The notes beneath the pieces are model-generated. The model saw only the letters and a list, made by a program, of their open reading frames with translations. It did not search any database and was not told where the DNA came from. Positions 25,781-34,600 of a stretch of DNA of 64,000 nucleotides are shown in pieces. The first letter of the stretch is position 1. Each line of letters starts with the position of its first letter. The stretch comes from Neobacillus sp. PS3-40 (GTDB lineage: Bacteria > Bacillota > Bacilli > Bacillales > Cytobacillaceae): positions 3,166,001 through 3,230,000 of the forward strand of contig NZ_CP133266.1 of assembly GCF_030915485.1 (NCBI RefSeq), given 5' to 3'. The position numbers and the translations under genes were made by a program.

Positions 25781-27068
25781 TATTTTGATCAATCATTAAG
25801 TTTCTTTTTGGAAAATAGAGGCTAAATGTGGTTCCAACATTTGTTTTTGATTCTACTTCAACTTTTCCACCGAGAGACTCAGTAATCCGATAGGCTGCGG
25901 ATATTCCTAACCCTGTTCCATTTTGTTTGTCAGAGTGAATAGGAGTTCCTAGTCGTGATAAAACGTCTGATGAAAGTCCAGGACCATTGTCCTCAATAAT
26001 AATATAAAATTGGTCGACTAATTCATGAAGAAAGACATCAACTCTGCCACCTGGTGTGCAAGCCTCAACGCCATTTTTAATAAGATTTAAAAGTGCAAAC
26101 CTCAAAAGAGAGAAATCCTTTAAGGAAAAATCTTTTTCAGCAGTTGATAAGAAATGTACCTCTACGTTATGTAGTAAGGCAAAGGGAGAAATCATTTGAA
26201 TCGTTCCCTGTATCATGTTCGTAAGATCAACTTGGTTATGTTCCTTCTGCATAGGATCCATAATATTCATATAATCTTTTAAAGCTTGTTCTGCTTGAAC
26301 TAGTTCGTTTAAGGCATTTGTTATTGAGTGAGTTTGTCTTGGAGTAAAGCTTGAATCATTATTCAAAAGCGAAAGAAATCCTTTAGCAGTTAGTATTGGA
26401 TTGAAAATTTGTTGGGAAATATACACCAATAAATGATTTATTGCATGACTTTTTTCAAATTGAATTACTTTTGTATTCATTTCTTCCATCTCTTTTAAAG
26501 ATGTTTGTAGATATAAGACCATCCAAAATGTAATGTAACTTAAGATACAAAAAGTAATCCAATGTATAATTTCATGCTTGGTAAAAACATAGTGGTCTAA
26601 ATTTTGGGTCTCGAATGTGAAAAAGAGAATTGAAAGGGTTAAACATAAGTAGGTAAATGCGATTTGTTTTTTTTGTTCCCATTTATCATAGCGCGGAAGA
26701 ATTATCGCAAATACGATGAGTGAGAAGAAGGGAATCCCAAGCCCTTCCAAATACATACCTGTGCCACCAATTAGTAAACGATAAATCATAATTAGAGCTG
26801 TCAGAACAAGACCTGTAGAGTATCCTCCGTAGAAGAAGCTGATAATGAAGGGGATAAATCGAAAATCTAAGATTAAACCCTTACCAAATGAGAGAGGAAA
26901 GGTCATGCAGATAATAATTGAAAGCCCACAAAGAATAGCTAAGATCTGTCTTTGTATTTTTTTTTGACCGAATTTTTTTCGGAAAAAGGACTGGTATAAA
27001 AGCATCGGGAATAAAATGCATACCATTTGAAGTAGCCAAATTCCTAAAAAAGCGGGGTTCACTATCAT
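25776..27068 (-). CDS. KinB-like membrane sensor kinase lacking the phospho-acceptor His
   Basis: 430 residues. Six N-terminal helices of the 5TM-LYT type (about 1-190), as in sporulation kinase KinB, then a dimerisation region and an ATPase domain with N-box LLNLIKNGVEACTPGG, G1 EDNGPGLSSD and G2 NGTGLGISAAYRI. The H-box, normally SHEIRNPL, reads SQQIFNPI (residues 218-225), with CAA where CAT or CAC is expected. The protein should bind ATP but cannot be a normal autokinase. It may act as a phosphatase, a heterodimer partner or a decoy. No response regulator is adjacent. GGGAGGAAGC precedes the ATG. Confidence 0.85.
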   Translation of the reverse strand: MIVNPAFLGIWLLQMVCILFPMLLYQSFFRKKFGQKKIQRQILAILCGLSIIICMTFPLSFGKGLILDFRFIPFIISFFYGGYSTGLVLTALIMIYRLLIGGTGMYLEGLGIPFFSLIVFAIILPRYDKWEQKKQIAFTYLCLTLSILFFTFETQNLDHYVFTKHEIIHWITFCILSYITFWMVLYLQTSLKEMEEMNTKVIQFEKSHAINHLLVYISQQIFNPILTAKGFLSLLNNDSSFTPRQTHSITNALNELVQAEQALKDYMNIMDPMQKEHNQVDLTNMIQGTIQMISPFALLHNVEVHFLSTAEKDFSLKDFSLLRFALLNLIKNGVEACTPGGRVDVFLHELVDQFYIIIEDNGPGLSSDVLSRLGTPIHSDKQNGTGLGISAAYRITESLGGKVEVESKTNVGTTFSLYFPKRNLMIDQNK

Positions 27069-27214
27069 AAGCTTCCTCCCGAATAATTTGTCATTTTCTG
27101 TAGTTTACGCCCTCATTAATTTGTCCACCTATTACTTTTATCACACATTTTGGTTCCGAATAGTTGATTTAGAGCTTATTTCATAATATTGATACATATT
27201 TATGGAAAAAGTAA

Positions 27215-27252
27215 AAAAACACACTCTAAAAGTATAAGGAGAGTGTGTTTTT
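27215..27252 (-). terminator. Terminator after the MMPL gene
   Basis: AAAAACACACTCT (27215-27227) and AGAGTGTGTTTTT (27240-27252) flank a 12-base loop; on the minus strand it is followed by T residues. Confidence 0.75.
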
Positions 27253-27328
27253 ATGTCAGATAGAAAATTATTTATGCAATTAGTAAATAAAGTTTCCCAA
27301 TCAAATAAATGTAAAAATGAACAGGTAC

Positions 27329-29566
27329 CTATTCCTCAATCTTAATTTGTGATTGAGCTGCCATCATATTTCGTTTAGACGGCCAAAATACCCATTTTCC
27401 AACTAAAACTGTAATAGCAGGTACCAATAATGGGCGGACAATAAAGGTGTCCAATAACACTCCGATCGCTGTAATGGTACCAAAATGGACTAAAATTTGA
27501 ATTGGCATGGTTGTAAGAACAGTGAACGTTCCAGCAAGAATTAATCCTGCGGATGTAATAACCGCTCCTGATTCGGCAACTCCTTCTTTTATGGCTTGTA
27601 AAAGGGGCATTATTTTGCTTTTTTTCCAAATGCTTGAAATCATAAAGATATTATAATCTTCACCTAAGGCAACAATGAAAACAAATGCATAAAGAGGAAT
27701 AAATCCTTGAATTGCATTAACCCCAAATAAATAATGAAGAATCACCCATCCAAGCCCAAGAGCACTGAAGTAGGATAAAAGAACTGTTGCTATTAAATAA
27801 ATAGTTGTTGTTACAGACCGGAGATAAACAAGCAATAAAAGAGCAATCATTGATATGACGACAGGAATAATGACGCTACTATCTATTTTAGTTGTATTCC
27901 GTGTATCGTACTGTTCAGCCGTTTGCCCTCCAACCCACACTTTCACTGTTGGAGTTGATACATTACTATCCCTTAATGCATCTTCAGTTGTTTTACGTAA
28001 ACTAGGAATATGATTCATGGCTGTATTTGAATAAGGATTGTCTTTTAATTCAACTTTATAGCTAATGATGTTTGAATCCCTTTCGCCATGTTTTCCATCA
28101 GAAACGTTTGCAACATAGGATAATTTCTCTATTTTTTCTTTCACGGAGGTTTCTTTTCCGTTCGTTTGAATCATAATCTGTACGGGTGCAAGTTCACCAG
28201 GATTGAAATGTTCTGAGATGAGTTTAAAACCTTCCCGTGAAGGTAAATTTTTTGGAAAGGATGATAACGTATCATACGTATATGAAATTTTAGTAGCAAA
28301 AAAGGCAAATACACCAAGAAACAAAAGAGTTACAACTAGGATTTGCAATGGTTTTTTAATGATGAAGCTTCCAAGCCGCATGCCTAATTGAGTTTTCCTT
28401 TTTTCAGTTGCAATTATTTTCCCTTTTTTATGTGCACGTTCTTCCTTCATTTCTCTTGTACGTGGGACAAATGGGTAAAAAGATGCTCTGCCAATGATAC
28501 TCAGTAATGCAGGAATCAATGTAAGACTTGCCGCCATCATAATAACGATTGATAGACTAAACGGGATTGCAAAGCGATGGATTGATCCATACTTTGCTAA
28601 TAGTAATACCAATAATGAAAAGACTACTGTCAGTCCACTCATGGCAATAGCTCCTGAAGCGCTCTTAAGTGCGAACCTCATAGCTGTTTGTTTATCTTTT
28701 TCCTTTTCCAAATAACTTCTATATCTCGAGATAAGGAATAAGCAGTAATCAGTACCTGCGCCAAACAATAGTACTGTCATGATGGAAATACTTTGTGAAT
28801 CAAAATCACTCCAGCCCGCTTTTCCGATTTCACCAAGAATTGGGCTGATAACCCCATAAGCAATTCCAACTCCAATTAAGGGAATCAATGCTAATATAGG
28901 TGATCGGTAGATTAATAATAGTAGAATAAGAACAATTGAGACGGTTCCAAATAATAATGACAGATCTCCTTGGCTAAATAAGGCTTTAGCATCGACAGCA
29001 ATTCCTGCAGGACCTGTGATTCTTAAAACTAAGCTATCTTCATCTGTAACGCTGGATTTACTCGGATCCTTTGGAAAAATAGAGGTAGCCTTGTCTTTTA
29101 GTTCATTGATTCCTTTAGCAATTTCTTCTACTTCACGGTTCTTTTGAAACGAAATCGGTAGAATCAATGTTGTGCCATCTTTCGAAAGCTGTTGTTTTAG
29201 AACAGGAAGAGGAATTTTGTAAAATGGAGCAACATTATCTTGAAATTTAACAGGATGCGCTTCAATTTCCTTTGAATACCGTTGAATCAATGAGAGGTCA
29301 TCATCCGTAATCCCATTGGATCTGTGCCATGTAAATAACGCTGGAGTGCCTGAATTGGTCGAAAACTCTCGATCGGCTATTTTCTTTGCTTGTTGTGATG
29401 GTGATGATGATTGTAGATTCGGAGCTAGTTCATTTTTTTGCGCATTTGCTTGTGGAAGAATCCCATTTAGAATTGCTGCAAGAAGGAGCCATGAAATCAA
29501 AATCAACCATCGGCCTTTTTTCCCACTAACAACTTCTCCATATTTTTCAAACCACTTTTTCTTCAC
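27329..29566 (-). CDS. MMPL/RND-family membrane transporter (YdfJ-like)
   Basis: About 745 residues, 12 predicted helices with two large extracellular loops. Family segments: FGAGTDYCLFLISRYRSYLE (helix 4-5 region) and VALGEDYNIFMISSIWKKSK in the second half, both of the MMPL GxxxDYxxF pattern. Likely exports lipids, drugs or other amphiphiles by proton antiport. On the minus strand GGAGGAG lies six bases before a GTG at 29566, preferred over a TTG at 29581. The TetR gene is immediately upstream in the same direction, and palindromic TetR-type operators flank it. Confidence 0.88.
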   Translation of the reverse strand: MKKKWFEKYGEVVSGKKGRWLILISWLLLAAILNGILPQANAQKNELAPNLQSSSPSQQAKKIADREFSTNSGTPALFTWHRSNGITDDDLSLIQRYSKEIEAHPVKFQDNVAPFYKIPLPVLKQQLSKDGTTLILPISFQKNREVEEIAKGINELKDKATSIFPKDPSKSSVTDEDSLVLRITGPAGIAVDAKALFSQGDLSLLFGTVSIVLILLLLIYRSPILALIPLIGVGIAYGVISPILGEIGKAGWSDFDSQSISIMTVLLFGAGTDYCLFLISRYRSYLEKEKDKQTAMRFALKSASGAIAMSGLTVVFSLLVLLLAKYGSIHRFAIPFSLSIVIMMAASLTLIPALLSIIGRASFYPFVPRTREMKEERAHKKGKIIATEKRKTQLGMRLGSFIIKKPLQILVVTLLFLGVFAFFATKISYTYDTLSSFPKNLPSREGFKLISEHFNPGELAPVQIMIQTNGKETSVKEKIEKLSYVANVSDGKHGERDSNIISYKVELKDNPYSNTAMNHIPSLRKTTEDALRDSNVSTPTVKVWVGGQTAEQYDTRNTTKIDSSVIIPVVISMIALLLLVYLRSVTTTIYLIATVLLSYFSALGLGWVILHYLFGVNAIQGFIPLYAFVFIVALGEDYNIFMISSIWKKSKIMPLLQAIKEGVAESGAVITSAGLILAGTFTVLTTMPIQILVHFGTITAIGVLLDTFIVRPLLVPAITVLVGKWVFWPSKRNMMAAQSQIKIEE

Positions 29567-29588
29567 TTTCATCTCCTCCAATCTTTTT

Positions 29589-29608
29589 AACTTATCATTT
29601 GATAAGTT
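29589..29608. promoter_or_regulatory. TetR operator 1
   Basis: Palindrome AACTTATCA-TT-TGATAAGTT, 23 bases before the MMPL start on the minus strand. Confidence 0.75.
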
Positions 29609-29647
29609 AAATATAAAAAAATTAAATCGTTCCCGTTAAGAGAAAGA

Positions 29648-30277
29648 TTATATTCCCACTCCATTAAGGAAAATTTCAACAACTAATTTCGCTTTTTTCT
29701 CCATTTCCCTTTTTTGACCAGAGTGATTTTTTGCCATTCTAGATGGCTGCAAGGTTGCTTTTATTAAATTCAATATGATGTAAGCGAGTTCCGTTGAACT
29801 TGTATGAAGCAAGGCGACATGCTTGATTTCCCCTTGGGATATTCCATCATCAATCATTTTAACAACAGGCATTAAAAATCCTTTAACCCAGCATTTATGG
29901 ATTTCTTGCTGGTGGTTTTCATCCAACTCATGAACGATATCATGAAACATTTGTGGCAAGTCCATACCGTAATTGACTGTCATATAAATAGCCATTTGAT
30001 TTAGCCGGTCACTGAAGGTAGTTGCTTGTTTTACTATCTGATTTAGGGCAGATTCATTTTGCAAGAGAGTGTATTGTATGACTGCAATATACAGGGTTTG
30101 TTTGTTTTTAAAATGATGGTATAAAGCAGGTTGCGTAATGGCACATAGTTCGGCAATTTGCCTTGTTGATACGGCACGATAACCAAATTCCATAAACAAT
30201 TGCTGGGCAGTTTTTACAATTGTTTTGTATGTATCTTTTGGATTACTTGCCTCATTTGTACTTTTCATGACTGTCAT
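29648..30277 (-). CDS. TetR-family regulator of the MMPL transporter
   Basis: 209 residues. Helix-turn-helix IVKTAQQLFMEFGYRAVSTRQIAELCAITQPALYHHFKNKQTLYIAVIQY, then a ligand domain. It lies 82 bases ahead of the MMPL gene, same strand. Matching palindromes TTATCAnnTGATAA occur both before this gene (30306-30321) and between it and the transporter (29589-29608), so it probably controls both. AAGGG lies 12 bases before the first ATG, slightly far; a second ATG three codons in is less likely. Confidence 0.9.
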   Translation of the reverse strand: MTVMKSTNEASNPKDTYKTIVKTAQQLFMEFGYRAVSTRQIAELCAITQPALYHHFKNKQTLYIAVIQYTLLQNESALNQIVKQATTFSDRLNQMAIYMTVNYGMDLPQMFHDIVHELDENHQQEIHKCWVKGFLMPVVKMIDDGISQGEIKHVALLHTSSTELAYIILNLIKATLQPSRMAKNHSGQKREMEKKAKLVVEIFLNGVGI

Positions 30278-30305
30278 ATTTCAAAATTCCCTTCATTCGA
30301 AACAC

Positions 30306-30321
30306 CTTATCAATTGATAAG
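30306..30321. promoter_or_regulatory. TetR operator 2
   Basis: Perfect palindrome CTTATCAATTGATAAG, 29 bases before the TetR start, sharing its core with the site at 29589. Confidence 0.78.
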
Positions 30322-30507
30322 TAAAGTATAGTAAATAGTTTTATAAAAGTAAAGTTTTCCCTTTTAAAAAAAAAGAGAGGGGGCGATTACAAGAAGTTAT
30401 TAAAAGCATCGTGATCTGATGTCTTATCCTACACTTGCCCAGTCCTTCGGATTACATGTTCCCATTGAGTCAAATATAAAAAATTTCCAAAGCCACCTAA
30501 ATTCAAG

Positions 30508-30540
30508 TAAAAAAAACGACCCTGCCTTAGCAGGATCATC
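30508..30540 (-). terminator. Terminator after the HMG-CoA reductase operon
   Basis: On the minus strand GATCCTGC-TAAG-GCAGGGTC, then GTTTTTTTT. Confidence 0.75.
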
Positions 30541-30543
30541 TAA

Positions 30544-31848
30544 TCACGACTTTTTAACTGTATATTCCTTCAATAATGAATCTGCCTTACTGGAATTAAT
30601 TTCTCCTGATGCCACTAGCTGTCCAGCAATTATATCAACTAGGCTACCAGTTGCGCCTGCAACCATAGCGAGAGAGCGGGCTTGAAGTGCCATATGCCCC
30701 TTTTGGATTCCATCTGTTACCAAGGCTTTGATAGCGGCGAAGTTCTGAGCTAGTCCAACAACTACGATTAGCTGGCTCAGTTCCCGAGCAGATTTTATAC
30801 CGGTAATCTTTTGAGTTAGCTGAGCGATGGGATGTACTTTAATACTGCCTCCAACTGTTCCGACAGGCATTGGCAGTGTTAATTCACCACAGAGATTGCC
30901 GTCATAATCAACGGTCCAACGTGTCATAGATCCATAATGACCATCACGTGCTGCGTAGGCATGGGCTGCTGCCTCAACTGCCCGCCAGTCATTGCCAGAA
31001 GCAATAACTGCAGCGTCGACACCATTCATTACACCTTTATTATGCGTTACAGCACGGTAAATATCGGAAGCAGCAAATTGATAGGCGGAAATAAGTCGAT
31101 CTCGAACCTCTTCGCCACTGTATTCACTTGTTGCTAATAAAGGAGGAGGAATTACACAATGGGCAGTGGCGACACATTCATCAACGAAATTCGATAAAAT
31201 ACGAAGATGTACATCACCGCCAGTGAGTTCTGCAACGGTTGGTGCAATGGCTTCAACCATTGTATTGACCATGTTTGCACCCATTGCTTCCTGTGTGTCG
31301 ACTAGTAAATGCAGGACCAGCATTGGTGGGAAGACTGCTTTTGGTTCCTGATTGAGTAATCGTACGGCAATATCAACTGCTCCGCCACCGCGCTTTTGTA
31401 GTGAGGGGTGTGCGTTGTTTGCTTGTTTTATTAGATCATCACGATTCTTAGCTAATTCAGATGCAGCCTGTTCCAAATTCGGTACGTTCACTACTTGAAC
31501 TTGCCCAATCATGCGACGTTCTGTGGCCTCTGCATGGAAGCCGCCTGCACCTCGCACTAGTTTTGCTACAGAGCTAACAGCAGCAATAACAGAAGGCTCC
31601 TCCACTGCTAATGGGATGACGTAATCTTTATCATTGATCAGAAAGTTGAGTCCAAGACCAAGGGGGAGCGAATAGATACCGATAGCATTCTCAACCATCT
31701 TATCTGCCTGCTCAAGTGTTAGTGCACCTTGGCTGGAAAGGGCCGCTACCTCTTCGTGAGTTAGATCAGCAAAATCTGCAAGTATGGCTAGACGTTGGTC
31801 CATCGTTTTTTTGTAAAACTGCGGAAAGCGGGATGATTTTAAGTTCAC
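30544..31848 (-). CDS. mvaA: Hydroxymethylglutaryl-CoA reductase, class II
   Basis: 434 residues, class II (degradative-type) HMG-CoA reductase, interconverting HMG-CoA and mevalonate with NAD(P)H. Motifs: SRFPQFYKKTMDQRL, ENAIGIYSLPLGLGLNFLIN, the substrate-site EEPSVIAAVS, NKGVMNGVDAAVIASGNDWRAVEAAAHAYAARDGHYGS and the C-terminal GHMALQARSLA with the catalytic His. GTG start with AGGAGG nine bases upstream. It is the last gene of an operon resembling B. subtilis yng leucine catabolism, where HMG-CoA lyase (yngG) would be expected. Bacilli make isoprenoids by the MEP route, so a mevalonate-forming role is unexpected. Confidence 0.93.
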   Translation of the reverse strand: MNLKSSRFPQFYKKTMDQRLAILADFADLTHEEVAALSSQGALTLEQADKMVENAIGIYSLPLGLGLNFLINDKDYVIPLAVEEPSVIAAVSSVAKLVRGAGGFHAEATERRMIGQVQVVNVPNLEQAASELAKNRDDLIKQANNAHPSLQKRGGGAVDIAVRLLNQEPKAVFPPMLVLHLLVDTQEAMGANMVNTMVEAIAPTVAELTGGDVHLRILSNFVDECVATAHCVIPPPLLATSEYSGEEVRDRLISAYQFAASDIYRAVTHNKGVMNGVDAAVIASGNDWRAVEAAAHAYAARDGHYGSMTRWTVDYDGNLCGELTLPMPVGTVGGSIKVHPIAQLTQKITGIKSARELSQLIVVVGLAQNFAAIKALVTDGIQKGHMALQARSLAMVAGATGSLVDIIAGQLVASGEINSSKADSLLKEYTVKKS

Positions 31849-31861
31849 CTAAAACAGCCTC

Positions 31862-33370
31862 CTAAACTGGATACACGCCGTGTTTGCGGTCGCTAAATGC
31901 TAAATATTTAGTTTGATATGCACCGAATCGAGTGATTAGTTCATTTCGAAGTTTTTCAGGCAAAACAATGGCATCAATTACCATTTCAGATGCAAGACGG
32001 TAGATATCAATGTCAGCTTCATATTCATGTTGCTTCTCTAAGATAAAAGCAGCACGTTCTTCTTGTGGTAAATCGGCGATTTTGTTCGCATAAACTGCGT
32101 TAACCGCTGCAGCAGGTCCCATTACAGCAATCTGGGCAGTTGGAAGTGCAAGGCAGCAGTCTGGTTCAAATGCTGGACCAGCCATTGCATAGAGGCCAGC
32201 TCCATATGCTTTCCGGACAACTACCGAAATTTTTGGTACAGTTGCTTCACTTACGGCGGCAATCATTTTTGCTCCGTGCCGAATGATACCAGCTTTTTCG
32301 ACCTGAGAACCAATCATGAACCCAGGTACATCGGCAAGAAATAGTAATGGAATGTCGAATGCATCACAAAGTTGAATAAATTTAGCTGATTTGTCCGCAG
32401 AGTCTGGGAACAAAACGCCACCTTTTGCAATGGATTGGTTTGCAATGATACCGATTGGTTTCCCGTCGATACGGGCCAGACCTGTAATGATTTCTTGTGC
32501 AAATAGCCGTTTAATTTCACAAAATGATCCTTCGTCAATAATGCCATCAATAAACGAGAACATATTAAACGGTGCATTTTGATCTTCGGGTACAAGTGTA
32601 GCCATCTTCTCTGCAGACAGTTTAGGTGCAACAGGATCTGTATCTGTTTGAAAATAGGTTAAATATGTACGAGCATAAGTAATGGCTTCTTCTTCGGATT
32701 TTACGAGTACATCTCCACAACCAGAGATACTACAATGCATACGGGCTCCACCCATTTGCTCAAGTGTTACTTTTTCACCGATTACATTTTCAGCCATGCG
32801 TGGTGAACCAAGGTACATGGATGCATTGCCTTCAACCATGACGACAATATCACAGAATGCAGGAATATAGGCACCACCTGCGGCAGAAGGCCCAAATAAT
32901 AAGCAGATTTGTGGGATTTTACCTGATAATTTTACTTGATTGTAGAAAATTTTACCTGCCCCGCGGCGACCTGGGAACATTTCTACTTGGTCTGTTATGC
33001 GAGCCCCTGCCGAATCAACTAAGTATAATAATGGAACTCGTAGTTTCTCAGCAGTTTCCTGCATACGGATAATTTTTTCAACAGTGTGTGTACCCCATGA
33101 TCCGGCTTTTACTGTTGAGTCATTGGCAATTACGCAAACATTTTGCCCGTTGATTTTGCCAATTGCAGTTACAACACCGTCTGCAGGTAATCCGACTTCC
33201 TCACTATTGGCAAATAAGCCGTCTTCAGCATTAATACCATCGTCAAATAGTTTTTCGAGACGATCACGGACAAATAGCTTGCCTTTTTGTGCATTACTTT
33301 CATGATATTTTTCAGCGCCACCTTGTGAGATACGCTCTATCTTTTCTTGATAGCTTTCCTGTTGCGGCAT
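31862..33370 (-). CDS. Acyl-CoA carboxylase carboxyltransferase subunit (methylcrotonyl-CoA type)
   Basis: 502 residues, the beta carboxyltransferase of a biotin-dependent acyl-CoA carboxylase. Motifs: VRDRLEKLFDDG, VIANDSTVKAGSWG, YLVDSAGARITDQVEMFPGRRGAGKIFYNQV, FGPSAAGGAYIPAF and GFMIGSQVEKAGIIRHGAKM with KISVVVRKAYGAGLYAM. Resembles YngE of the B. subtilis leucine pathway (3-methylcrotonyl-CoA to 3-methylglutaconyl-CoA). Gap of 13 bases to mvaA. The biotin carboxylase partner is not in this operon; only the 70-residue biotin carrier at 34183 is. Confidence 0.93.
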   Translation of the reverse strand: MPQQESYQEKIERISQGGAEKYHESNAQKGKLFVRDRLEKLFDDGINAEDGLFANSEEVGLPADGVVTAIGKINGQNVCVIANDSTVKAGSWGTHTVEKIIRMQETAEKLRVPLLYLVDSAGARITDQVEMFPGRRGAGKIFYNQVKLSGKIPQICLLFGPSAAGGAYIPAFCDIVVMVEGNASMYLGSPRMAENVIGEKVTLEQMGGARMHCSISGCGDVLVKSEEEAITYARTYLTYFQTDTDPVAPKLSAEKMATLVPEDQNAPFNMFSFIDGIIDEGSFCEIKRLFAQEIITGLARIDGKPIGIIANQSIAKGGVLFPDSADKSAKFIQLCDAFDIPLLFLADVPGFMIGSQVEKAGIIRHGAKMIAAVSEATVPKISVVVRKAYGAGLYAMAGPAFEPDCCLALPTAQIAVMGPAAAVNAVYANKIADLPQEERAAFILEKQHEYEADIDIYRLASEMVIDAIVLPEKLRNELITRFGAYQTKYLAFSDRKHGVYPV

Positions 33371-33382
33371 GTTGCGCCTCCT

Positions 33383-34171
33383 TTAATTACCTTCGTAAAT
33401 AGGTGAACGTTTTTCCTGGAATGCACGTAATCCTTCCAGTCGGTCGTTTGTTGCAATTGTGACCTGATAACATGAAGTCTCGATTGCCAAACCTTCTTCT
33501 AAGGGTGCTTGTAAACCTTTTATTATCGCTTGTTTTGCCTGTGCAACAGCAATTGGAGCATTGCGAGCAATTTCACGGGAAACTTTGTATGACATGGCCT
33601 CTAGTTGGTCTGGAGGATAAATTTCCTGAAGTAGACCGATCTGAAATGCTTCTTGTGCTGACAACCGTTTTGCGCGGTAAATCATGTTCTTAGCAATACC
33701 TTCGCCGACAAGGCGAGGTAAACGCTGAGTGCCTCCCGCACCTGGAATAATGCCGAGCCCTGTCTCTGTTAAGCCAACTTGGATGTTATCACTTGCAATA
33801 CGAATATCACATGCCAACGCAATTTCTAGTCCACCACCGAATGCAACCCCGTTTAAGGCGGCTACAACGGGCATCGGCATGGCAGCAATTTTAGCTGTTA
33901 ATGCACCAATTTTTGCAACAGCTTGTGGGACTTCCGAATCCTTCATAGTTAGCCGTTCTTTTAGATCTGCCCCAGCACAGAAAGCTTTTTTTCCAGCACC
34001 AGTTAAAATGATGCAACGGACGTTTCTCTGTGCATTCACAGCATCCAACGCATTTGAAAGTTCAGAAATCAGCCCACTAGATAAGGCATTTGCAGCTTCA
34101 GGTCGATTTAATGTCAATACCACAATAGAATCATCCAACTTTTCATATGTAACAAAAGGGGTCGTCATCAT
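33383..34171 (-). CDS. Enoyl-CoA hydratase family (methylglutaconyl-CoA hydratase-like)
   Basis: 262 residues, crotonase fold. Oxyanion-hole segments AFCAGADLKERL (about 62-73) and ALNGVAFGGGLEIALACDIRIAS (about 107-129), and the second catalytic Glu region LTETGLGIIPGAGGTQRLPRLVG. The ADLKER signature and gene neighbours point to YngF, which hydrates 3-methylglutaconyl-CoA to HMG-CoA. HMG-CoA is the substrate of the reductase two genes downstream. AAAGGAGTGG precedes the ATG. Twelve bases separate it from the next gene. Confidence 0.92.
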   Translation of the reverse strand: MMTTPFVTYEKLDDSIVVLTLNRPEAANALSSGLISELSNALDAVNAQRNVRCIILTGAGKKAFCAGADLKERLTMKDSEVPQAVAKIGALTAKIAAMPMPVVAALNGVAFGGGLEIALACDIRIASDNIQVGLTETGLGIIPGAGGTQRLPRLVGEGIAKNMIYRAKRLSAQEAFQIGLLQEIYPPDQLEAMSYKVSREIARNAPIAVAQAKQAIIKGLQAPLEEGLAIETSCYQVTIATNDRLEGLRAFQEKRSPIYEGN

Positions 34172-34182
34172 TTTCCACTCCT

Positions 34183-34395
34183 TTAGACTAACGTTACAAG
34201 AACGTCTCCTTCATTAACGAAATCTCCTGTGCTTACTTTTATTTCACCAATTGTACCTGCATCTGTTGCTTCGACTGGAATAATCATTTTCATAGACTCA
34301 ATGTTAATCACTACTTGACCGACAGTTATGCTTTCGCCAGGTGCCACCTCAATGCTTTGAATAATTCCTGTAATGCCTGCTGTAATTTCGTTCAT
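34183..34395 (-). CDS. Biotin carboxyl carrier protein (short biotinyl domain)
   Basis: 70 residues, a single biotinyl-lipoyl domain: GITGIIQSIEVAPGESITVGQVVINIESMKMIIPVEATDAGTIGEIKVSTGDFVNEGDVLVTLV. Biotin is attached to Lys in ESMKM (about residue 36). Equivalent to YngHB. It carries CO2 from a biotin carboxylase to the carboxyltransferase at 31862. The carboxylase gene expected next to it is missing here. AAGGAGAAATGAC precedes the ATG. Confidence 0.93.
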   Translation of the reverse strand: MNEITAGITGIIQSIEVAPGESITVGQVVINIESMKMIIPVEATDAGTIGEIKVSTGDFVNEGDVLVTLV

Positions 34396-34441
34396 ATGTC
34401 ATTTCTCCTTAGTAAAAATATAATCTACAGTTCAGCGTAAG

Positions 34442-34595
34442 CAGCCTTGGCTCACTAGAGAATAACCAAAAACATTTTTTGGTCATTCCAGCGCTTGTCA
34501 GGGCTGGCCAAGGCGCTTGCGCTTTTGTTCGCTAATAGGAAAGTATAAGGGCAACTACGCTGCTGTTATCGTCGCCAATCAGCGAGTTTTCTTTA
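34442..34595. repeat. Repeat-filled gap inside the leucine-type operon
   Basis: Between the carrier and dehydrogenase genes: a hairpin CCAAAAACATTTTTTGG (34468-34484), GCCTTGGC near 34445 with its complement GCCAAGGC near 34507, and at about 34544-34595 a copy of the repeat also found at 39469 and 50225 (TAAGGGCAACTACGC, then GCGAGTTTTCTTT). Confidence 0.6.
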
Positions 34596-34600
34596 CTATC

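Noticed and set aside
27253-27345. 30-codon plus-strand ORF (MSDRKLFMQ...)
   Set aside because: Its ribosome site is part of the terminator and it overlaps the end of the MMPL gene on the other strand.
33729-34217. Plus-strand frames opposite the leucine-type operon (up to 162 codons)
   Set aside because: Shadow frames of the well-supported minus-strand enzymes.
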